This document shows positions 6,016-10,258 of a stretch of 10,258 nt of DNA, piece by piece; position 1 is the first letter of the stretch; every line of letters starts with the position of its first letter. Source of the stretch: Ktedonobacterales bacterium. GTDB taxonomy: Bacteria; Chloroflexota; Ktedonobacteria; Ktedonobacterales; JADMIN01. The notes beneath the pieces were generated by a model. The model saw only the letters and a program-made list of their open reading frames with translations, searched no databases and was not told the origin of the DNA. Location of the stretch: assembly GCA_025935235.1 (NCBI GenBank), contig JAICVT010000131.1, forward strand, positions 1 to 10,258, written 5' to 3'. Both the position numbers and the translations under genes were made by a program.

Positions 6016-6960
6016 CTATCGCTCAAAGAGGCTGAGCGGCAGGTAGGCGGTGACGATCCAGTTGGGAGCGTCCACGATCTCGGAGATCTTGAGGTCTACA
6101 GCCACGCTGCACAGCATGTAGGCCTGCTCGCGGCTCAGCCCGCGCGTCCGCTGGAGATAGGCGATCATGGCGCGAATGGCCTTGCGCGCGGCCTCCATCA
6201 GGTCGGGCGCGATGCCATCGGCGGCGTAGAACGAGCCGACGTTGGTTCGCGCTGCCAGCGGGCCTGCCGTCTGGAACTCTGGCGCTTCGACGCGCAGATC
6301 TTTGCGCACGGTCAGCCGCACCGTCGCGCGCATCGGCGTCTCGATGGCCGTGCCGCAGACCTCGCCATCGCCCTGGGCGGCATGCCCATCGCCCATCGAA
6401 TAGAGCGCGCCGGGAACCTCGACCGGCAGATAGAGCGTGGCGCCAGCGGTCAGATGGCGGGTATCCATGTTGCCGCCGTGGCGATAGGGCGGGATAGTGC
6501 TGTGCGGGCCAGCTTCGGCAGGCGCCAGCCCCACCTCGCCGCAGAACGGCGCCAGCGGCACGCGGATGCCTGGCGCGAACTCGGCCCAGCCATCCACCAG
6601 CGACCAGATGTTGAGCGCGGGCTGTGGGAACTCATCCGCCAGCAGGCCGAAGCCGGGGATCAGCGCGGTCCAGCCCCAGGCGGCGGGCTGAAACTCCAGC
6701 AGCTCGATTTGTAGCGTGTCGCCTGGCTCAGCGCCTTCCACGAAGATCGGGCCGTTGACCTGATCCACCCGTGCGAAGTCGAGCGTCTCGATGGCCACGA
6801 CCGTCGAGTCGGCGGTGATCTGTCCGCCTGCCGCGTCGAGCATGTCGAAGGCGACGGCCGCGCCAGACGCGACGCGCGCGATGGGCGCGATGCTGTTATC
6901 CCAGGCGAGATGCGATTGCTCCCTGGCCACATGGATGGTCGGCGCGAGTGAGTGTGTCAT
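6016..6960 (-). CDS. Acetamidase/formamidase family amidohydrolase
   Basis: A 314-residue cytoplasmic enzyme of the FmdA/AmdA family, which hydrolyses small amides (formamide, acetamide) to the acid and ammonia. Seen: an N-terminal HLAWDNSIAPIARVASG (17-33), VNGPIFVEGAEPGDTLQIEL (68-87), APFCGEVGLAPAEAG (137-151), PPYRHGGNMD (157-166), the conserved SMGDGHAAQGDGEVCGTAIE (188-207) and a C-terminal CSVAVDLKISEIVDAPNW (284-301). The acidic and His residues expected for metal binding are therefore present, and the length is normal. The start at ATG 6960 fits the family's N-terminus and has AAGGGAA (6971-6977) 10 nt upstream; an in-frame GTG at 6984 is less likely. It lies 135 bp downstream of an SDR gene on the same strand and may be co-transcribed with it. 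The exact amide substrate cannot be told. Confidence 0.9.
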   Translation of the reverse strand: MTHSLAPTIHVAREQSHLAWDNSIAPIARVASGAAVAFDMLDAAGGQITADSTVVAIETLDFARVDQVNGPIFVEGAEPGDTLQIELLEFQPAAWGWTALIPGFGLLADEFPQPALNIWSLVDGWAEFAPGIRVPLAPFCGEVGLAPAEAGPHSTIPPYRHGGNMDTRHLTAGATLYLPVEVPGALYSMGDGHAAQGDGEVCGTAIETPMRATVRLTVRKDLRVEAPEFQTAGPLAARTNVGSFYAADGIAPDLMEAARKAIRAMIAYLQRTRGLSREQAYMLCSVAVDLKISEIVDAPNWIVTAYLPLSLFER

Positions 6961-7005
6961 GGCTGCTGCTTTCCCTTCGTTCACGCGAGTGCAGATGGCG
7001 GCGAA

Positions 7006-7044
7006 CCCTCACTCCAACCCTCTCCCAGAGGGAGGGGGAGCCGG
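7006..7044. repeat. Palindromic repeat unit between SDR and acetamidase genes
   Basis: CCCTCACTCCAACCCTCTCC followed by CAGAGGGAGGGGGAGCCGG. It is a diverged copy of the same consensus and can fold into a hairpin in the SDR-to-acetamidase intercistronic RNA. Confidence 0.7.
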
Positions 7045-7095
7045 AGCGCTGCTCTACGCCGAGCGGTTCTAGCCCTGTGTACGCGGGCCTGGCGT

Positions 7096-7866
7096 TCATG
7101 CATCGTCCGCCAGCATTGCCTCCAGTGGGCCGCCAACGACGATCAGGCTGCCGTTGGGCAGGGCGCCGTCGGTGGCGGCCTGCGCGATGGCCTCGCCCAT
7201 CTGCTCTGCCGTGGGCAGGTCGCCCATGCTTGCGCGTCGGCGCTCGGCCAGGCCGGGGGTGGCGCGCTCCAGCAGGCGCGGCGTGATGGTCCCCTCGATC
7301 ACATCGCCAGTGACGATGGCCAACCGCAGCCCGCGCGCCGCCAGCTCGGGCATGCGCGCCCGAAGCGCCTGCTCGCCCGCATGCTTCGAGCGCGCGACCT
7401 CCTCATAGGCGGGGAGCTGCGGCGCGCGACCGTAGAGTACAGCCCAGTGGCTCGTCACCAGCGTGATGGAGCCGCCTGAGCGCAGCAGCGGTAGCGCGCC
7501 CTCGACCAGCGCGATCTGCGCGTCGCGGTTGATGCGCATGGGATAGTTGGGGTCCGCCGCCAGCGCCTCGCGCTCCAGCCCGCCCGAGGCGTTGAGGATC
7601 AGCGCGTCGAGCGCGCCGCGCCAGCCCGCCACCTCGGCCAGCAGCCGCGCCAGATCGTCGGCGCGGGTCATGTCGCCGCCGATGGTCAGCGCATCCGCTC
7701 CCAGCGCGCGTATCCGCTCGGCGACGCGCTCGGCGCGGCTAGCCTTGTTGCGATAGGTCAGCACGACGTCGTAGCCGCGCGCCGCCAGTGCCACCGCAGT
7801 GGCCGCGCCGATGCCGCGCGAGCCGCCCGTCACCAGGGCCACCGGACGCCGCTCCGCCTGTGTCAT
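7096..7866 (-). CDS. Short-chain dehydrogenase/reductase with atypical active site
   Basis: A 256-residue Rossmann-fold NAD(P)-dependent oxidoreductase of classical SDR length. The cofactor loop TGGSRGIG (13-20) and the T/R-rich end of beta-2 (LTYRNKASR, 36-44) are intact, and the usual NNAG appears as NASG (92-95). A Ser at 139 (LVTSHW) is in the right place, but YxxxK is not: the Lys region reads AYEEVARSKHAGE (153-165), with Val157 four residues before Lys161 and the nearest Tyr (154) seven before it. I have an impression of similar sequences in actinobacterial SDRs, so this may be a true subfamily. Start: ATG 7866 has GGGGAGG (7871-7877) 4 nt upstream, and upstream codons are repeat-derived. 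The acetamidase gene lies downstream on the same strand. The substrate is unknown. Confidence 0.87.
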   Translation of the reverse strand: MTQAERRPVALVTGGSRGIGAATAVALAARGYDVVLTYRNKASRAERVAERIRALGADALTIGGDMTRADDLARLLAEVAGWRGALDALILNASGGLEREALAADPNYPMRINRDAQIALVEGALPLLRSGGSITLVTSHWAVLYGRAPQLPAYEEVARSKHAGEQALRARMPELAARGLRLAIVTGDVIEGTITPRLLERATPGLAERRRASMGDLPTAEQMGEAIAQAATDGALPNGSLIVVGGPLEAMLADDA

Positions 7867-7873
7867 CTCGCCT

Positions 7874-7916
7874 CCCCTCACCCCCAGCCCCTCTCCCAGA
7901 AAGAGAGGGGAGCAGG
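7874..7916. repeat. Palindromic repeat unit abutting the SDR start codon
   Basis: CCCCTCACCCCCAGCCCC then TCTCCCAGAAAGAGAGGGGAGC: a near-consensus copy with arms CCCCTCTC and GAGAGGGG. It ends 7 bp from the SDR start codon, and its outer bases form part of that gene's Shine-Dalgarno sequence GGGGAGG. Confidence 0.75.
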
Positions 7917-7935
7917 ATGCGATCACCGTGAGGGT

Positions 7936-7941
7936 AGTATA
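7936..7941 (-). promoter_or_regulatory. Candidate -10 box TATACT for the SDR gene
   Basis: On the minus strand, GCGCTATACTACC lies about 70 nt before the SDR start. A TTGGGG hexamer occurs about 19 bp upstream inside the repeat at 7955-7990, a poor -35. The GCGC prefix is shared with the candidate -10 at 3064. Confidence 0.4.
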
Positions 7942-7954
7942 GCGCACTGGCGCG

Positions 7955-7990
7955 CCCTCACCCCAACGCCTCTCTCTCTGGGAGAGGGGC
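7955..7990. repeat. Palindromic repeat unit in the SDR/acyl-CoA dehydrogenase divergent region
   Basis: CCCTCACCCCAACGCCTCTC followed by TCTCTGGGAGAGGGGC; the arms CCTCTC and GAGAGG can pair around a 7-nt loop. A partial copy in opposite orientation (GGGTGAGGGGCAGGGGCG) lies at 8058-8075. Confidence 0.65.
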
Positions 7991-8088
7991 TTTCGGATAT
8001 CGACCAAAGCAAGCGCTTACTCCCACCGCCCACCATCTCGCCGTTCCTTTGCCCGCTGGGTGAGGGGCAGGGGCGTCGGCCAGCGCGG

Positions 8089-8094
8089 TACAAT
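8089..8094 (+). promoter_or_regulatory. Candidate -10 box TACAAT for the acyl-CoA dehydrogenase gene
   Basis: GCGGTACAATCTC lies 83 nt before the ATG at 8177, nearly identical in sequence and distance to the candidate before the luciferase-like gene. There is no visible -35 at the normal spacing. Confidence 0.35.
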
Positions 8095-8176
8095 CTCGGA
8101 TGGCCTGGCCTCGTTGCCGCGCCAGCACAGACGACAACACAGAGAGATAGAACCGCGAGGGGAAAGGATAGCGCGC

Positions 8177-9361
8177 ATGATCGCCGAGACCGCGGCATCG
8201 CTGGAAACCGACTACTACTTGATGGATGAGCTGCTCACGCCAGAGGAGCGCGCTGTACGTGACAAGGTGCGCGCCTTCTGCGACCGCGAGCTGATCCCCG
8301 TTGCGCAGGACTACTGGGATCGCGCCGAGTTCCCGTTCGAGCTGATCCCCAAGTTGGCGCGGCTCGGCATCGTCGGCGGCTCCATCCAGGGCTACGGCTG
8401 CCCCGGCCTCAGCGCCGTCGCCGTCGGGCTGATCGGACTGGAGCTCTCGCGCGGCGATGGCAGCTTCACCACCTTCTACGGCGTCCACTCCGGTCTGGCC
8501 ATGCAGAGCCTCGCCATCCTTGGCTCCGAGGAGCAGAAGCGGCAATGGCTGCCCGCGATGGCCCGCCTGGAGAAGATCGGCGCCTTCGCGCTGACCGAGC
8601 CGGAACATGGCTCCGATGCCGTCGGCCTGGCCACCCGCGCCCATCGCGACGGCGATGAGTGGGTGCTGAGTGGCCACAAGAAGTGGATCGGCAACGCCTC
8701 CTTCGCCGATGTCGTGATCGTCTGGGCGCGCGACGATGACGGCGCCGTCGGCGGCTTCCTCGTCGAGAAGGGAACGCCGGGCTTCGAGACCGAGGTCATC
8801 ACCGGCAAGATCGCCAAGCGCGCCGTCTGGCAGGCTGAGATCACGCTGAACGACGTACGCATCCCGGCGGGCAATCGGCTGGCTGGCTCGCACAGCTTCA
8901 AGGACACCGCCAGGGTGCTGACCGCCACACGCTACGGCGTCGCCTGGGAGGCCATCGGCCACGCCATCGCCGCCTACGAGGCCGCGCTGACGTATACGAA
9001 GCAACGCGCGCAGTTCGGCAAGCCGCTGGCCGGCTTCCAGATCATCCAGCAGCGCCTCGCCCGCATGTTGGCCGACATTACCAGCATGCAACTGCTCTGC
9101 CTGCGCCTCAGCCAGTTGCTCGAAGAGGGCAAGATGACCGACGGCATGGCCTCGCTCGCCAAGATGCAGAACGCCCGCCGCTCGCGCGAGATCGTGGCCG
9201 ACGCGCGCGAGATGCTCGGCGGCAATGGCATCCTGCTGGAGTATGTCGTCGCGCGCCACTTCGCCGATATGGAGGCTGTCGTGACCTACGAAGGTACCGA
9301 CACCGTCCAGTCGCTGATCGTCGGGCGCGAGATCACCGGCTTCCAGGCCTTCTCGCGCTAG
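8177..9361 (+). CDS. Acyl-CoA dehydrogenase, glutaryl-CoA dehydrogenase / ACX4-like clade
   Basis: A 394-residue FAD enzyme that should oxidise an acyl-CoA at the alpha-beta bond in the cytoplasm. It has an N-terminal helical domain (about 15-135), the beta domain with the flavin motif ALTEPEHGSD (138-147) and WIGN (170-173), and a C-terminal helical domain with RAQFGKPL (277-284), MLGGNGIL (346-353) and the catalytic base Glu372 in TYEGT. It resembles glutaryl-CoA dehydrogenase along its length. However, where I recall human GCDH having Arg94-Ser95, which hold the glutaryl carboxylate, this protein has Thr98-Thr99 (GSFTTFYGVHSGLAM). KKWIGNASFADVVIVWAR looks closer to plant ACX4 (short-chain acyl-CoA oxidase). 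A short-chain mono-acyl-CoA is therefore a more likely substrate than glutaryl-CoA. Start: ATG 8177 has AAAGGA (8163-8168) 8 nt upstream; the frame is open to 8060 without homology. No electron-transfer partner gene is adjacent. Confidence 0.9.
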   Translation: MIAETAASLETDYYLMDELLTPEERAVRDKVRAFCDRELIPVAQDYWDRAEFPFELIPKLARLGIVGGSIQGYGCPGLSAVAVGLIGLELSRGDGSFTTFYGVHSGLAMQSLAILGSEEQKRQWLPAMARLEKIGAFALTEPEHGSDAVGLATRAHRDGDEWVLSGHKKWIGNASFADVVIVWARDDDGAVGGFLVEKGTPGFETEVITGKIAKRAVWQAEITLNDVRIPAGNRLAGSHSFKDTARVLTATRYGVAWEAIGHAIAAYEAALTYTKQRAQFGKPLAGFQIIQQRLARMLADITSMQLLCLRLSQLLEEGKMTDGMASLAKMQNARRSREIVADAREMLGGNGILLEYVVARHFADMEAVVTYEGTDTVQSLIVGREITGFQAFSR

Positions 9362-9375
9362 ATGCTGATGCGCCG

Positions 9376-9424
9376 CCCCTCTGGCTCCCCCTCGCCCAGC
9401 AGGCGAGGGGGTTGGGGGTGAGGG
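9376..9424. repeat. Palindromic repeat with 10-bp perfect stem between convergent genes
   Basis: CCCCCTCGCC (9387-9396) and GGCGAGGGGG (9402-9411) pair perfectly around the 5-nt loop CAGCA, followed by the consensus TTGGGGGTGAGGG. It fills the 63-bp gap between the convergent acyl-CoA dehydrogenase and propeller genes. It is well placed to stop transcription from both sides, though neither strand has a T tract after the stem. Confidence 0.75.
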
Positions 9425-10258
9425 CTACGACGATGGCAGCGCGCTCCACGCTCCAGCGGAATAGTGCAGGATGGCGCTGGTTGGCGCCCCAGTGCGCCAG
9501 ACCACTGCCAGCCCGAACGCCTCGGCATCTGAGACAAAGTCCACCGCATTAATCGCAATCACCTGGTCAGGCGCCGCCGCCCATGTCCATGCGCCGCCGC
9601 CGCCATTGGCTTCCTGCGCGTCATGCGCGATGAAACCATGATCTTCTGGAGCGATTGGCCCCTGTGTGAACGCCCACACGCCGCTGGATGGCTGTGCCGC
9701 CAGCGCCATGATCGCATGATCGTTCGACGCGAATTGCGACGTATCCTGAACATCGTTGAGCGCCGCGCGCGTCCACTGTTCTCCATCGAAGCGCAGCACG
9801 AGTGGGCCAGAATGATCGCCACTCGCGTCGTGGTACGGGTACTGACCAGCGACCCACACGTCATCTGGCGCGACCAGCGCGATGCTGTACAGCGCGGCAT
9901 AGCGCACACCGAGCTGCGATCCCGACCACCACGTCCATGCGCCCTGCTGGTAGTGCGCGACATTGAACAAGTCGGCGCCACTCGTGTCGTAGCCGATGAT
10001 CCAGCAGTCATCCGCGCTGTCGGCGGCGATGTCCCACAGGATGGAGGTTCCAGACTGGTCGAACGTCATTGGAACCGGCGTCCAGACGCCGCCCTGATAG
10101 TGCAGCAGCGTATAGGAATACTGCTTCTGATACGGCGTGACATGCCGCCCGCCCCGGTCGAGCAGCATCCAGCCGTCGCCAGCGGCGGTCATGCGGACTT
10201 TCGCGCCGACCACGCCGCTCGGCGCGGCTGGCACGCTCACCCGCTGCCATGCGCCGCC
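9425..10258 (-). CDS. Repeat protein, probably beta-propeller, C-terminal part (5' end outside window)
   Basis: The frame is open to the right edge, so only the last 277 residues are seen and the start lies outside. The internal GTG at 10240 is not taken as a start because the preceding codons (GGAWQR) continue the repeat pattern. About four to five degenerate units of roughly 50 residues recur, each with a 'hydrophobic-HYxxGxW' strand (LLHYQGGVWTPV, VAHYQQGAWTWW, VLRFDGEQWTRA, ILHYSAGAWSAL) and a following turn such as IAADSADDCWIIG, IALVAPDDVWVAG or LAAQPSSGVWAFT. This is the look of Kelch/WD-like propeller blades (compare 'DxWAVG' repeats common in Ktedonobacteria). It may be secreted or surface-exposed, but the N-terminus that would show a signal peptide is missing. 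No catalytic motif is seen and the function is unknown. Confidence 0.75.
   Translation of the reverse strand, partial: GGAWQRVSVPAAPSGVVGAKVRMTAAGDGWMLLDRGGRHVTPYQKQYSYTLLHYQGGVWTPVPMTFDQSGTSILWDIAADSADDCWIIGYDTSGADLFNVAHYQQGAWTWWSGSQLGVRYAALYSIALVAPDDVWVAGQYPYHDASGDHSGPLVLRFDGEQWTRAALNDVQDTSQFASNDHAIMALAAQPSSGVWAFTQGPIAPEDHGFIAHDAQEANGGGGAWTWAAAPDQVIAINAVDFVSDAEAFGLAVVWRTGAPTSAILHYSAGAWSALPSS

Larger units (their letters stand above)
7867..8176. other. 310-bp divergent intergenic region with three repeat units and two candidate promoters
   Basis: The region separates the SDR (minus) from the acyl-CoA dehydrogenase (plus). It holds repeat units at 7874-7916, 7955-7990 and 8053-8075 (a half unit in opposite orientation). 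A -10-like TATACT lies on the minus strand at 7936-7941 and a TACAAT on the plus strand at 8089-8094. The stretch 7991-8052 is unremarkable. No gene or RNA is seen. Confidence 0.6.

Noticed and set aside
5806..6714. Plus-strand 302-codon ORF across the repeats and acetamidase
   Set aside because: It begins inside a repeat and is antisense to a well-conserved acetamidase; no domain is visible.
7958..9259. Long 433-codon ORF antisense to the acyl-CoA dehydrogenase
   Set aside because: It mirrors the real gene in a GC-rich frame, its translation is Gly/Ala/Asp-rich without a recognisable domain, and the sense product is a clear enzyme.

Overview
The window is GC-rich bacterial chromosome with long ORFs and short intergenic gaps that are almost all filled by G/C-tract palindromic repeats. 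The best taxonomic guess is Chloroflexota, perhaps a Ktedonobacteria relative. This is an inference from the repeat style, an Rv1855c-type luciferase-like oxidoreductase, a membrane-anchored HtrA with a Pro/Gly/Tyr-rich tail, and a 'HYxxGxW' propeller protein of a kind common in that group. No rRNA or other marker gene is present to prove it.

Layout, left to right. The first 47 codons of an FGGY carbohydrate kinase (minus, 141 to window edge) lie downstream of an MFS anion:cation-type sugar-acid permease (minus, GTG start at 1826); together they look like an uptake-plus-phosphorylation pair. A 268-bp divergent region with several inverted repeats separates the permease from a nucleotidyltransferase-fold protein with an AadA-like helical tail (plus, 2095-3048). 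A probable F420-dependent luciferase-like oxidoreductase follows (plus, 3153-4127). It converges on a membrane-anchored S1C/HtrA serine protease (minus, 4218-5603), and the gap between them holds two repeat hairpins, one of which is an intrinsic terminator for the protease gene. The 412-bp gap 5604-6015 has no gene but holds a repeat copy and a 38-bp inverted repeat (37/38 match) around a ~113-bp centre. Next come an acetamidase/formamidase (minus, 6016-6960) and an SDR oxidoreductase (minus, 7096-7866) with an altered catalytic motif. A 310-bp divergent, repeat-rich region with a -10-like box for each direction leads to an acyl-CoA dehydrogenase of the glutaryl-CoA dehydrogenase/ACX4-like clade (plus, 8177-9361). 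The window ends in the C-terminal 277 residues of a repeat (beta-propeller-like) protein (minus, 9425 to edge).

The genes mostly form single units or pairs of catabolic and housekeeping functions rather than one operon. I see no phage, integrase, transposase, CRISPR, toxin-antitoxin pair or defence island, and no convincing new multi-gene system. The most interesting material is the repeat family (which appears to supply a terminator and part of a Shine-Dalgarno sequence), the structured leader upstream of the permease, and two enzymes whose key residues differ from their textbook relatives. Several start codons were moved downstream of the longest ORF, to sites with better ribosome binding sites and better agreement with the family.
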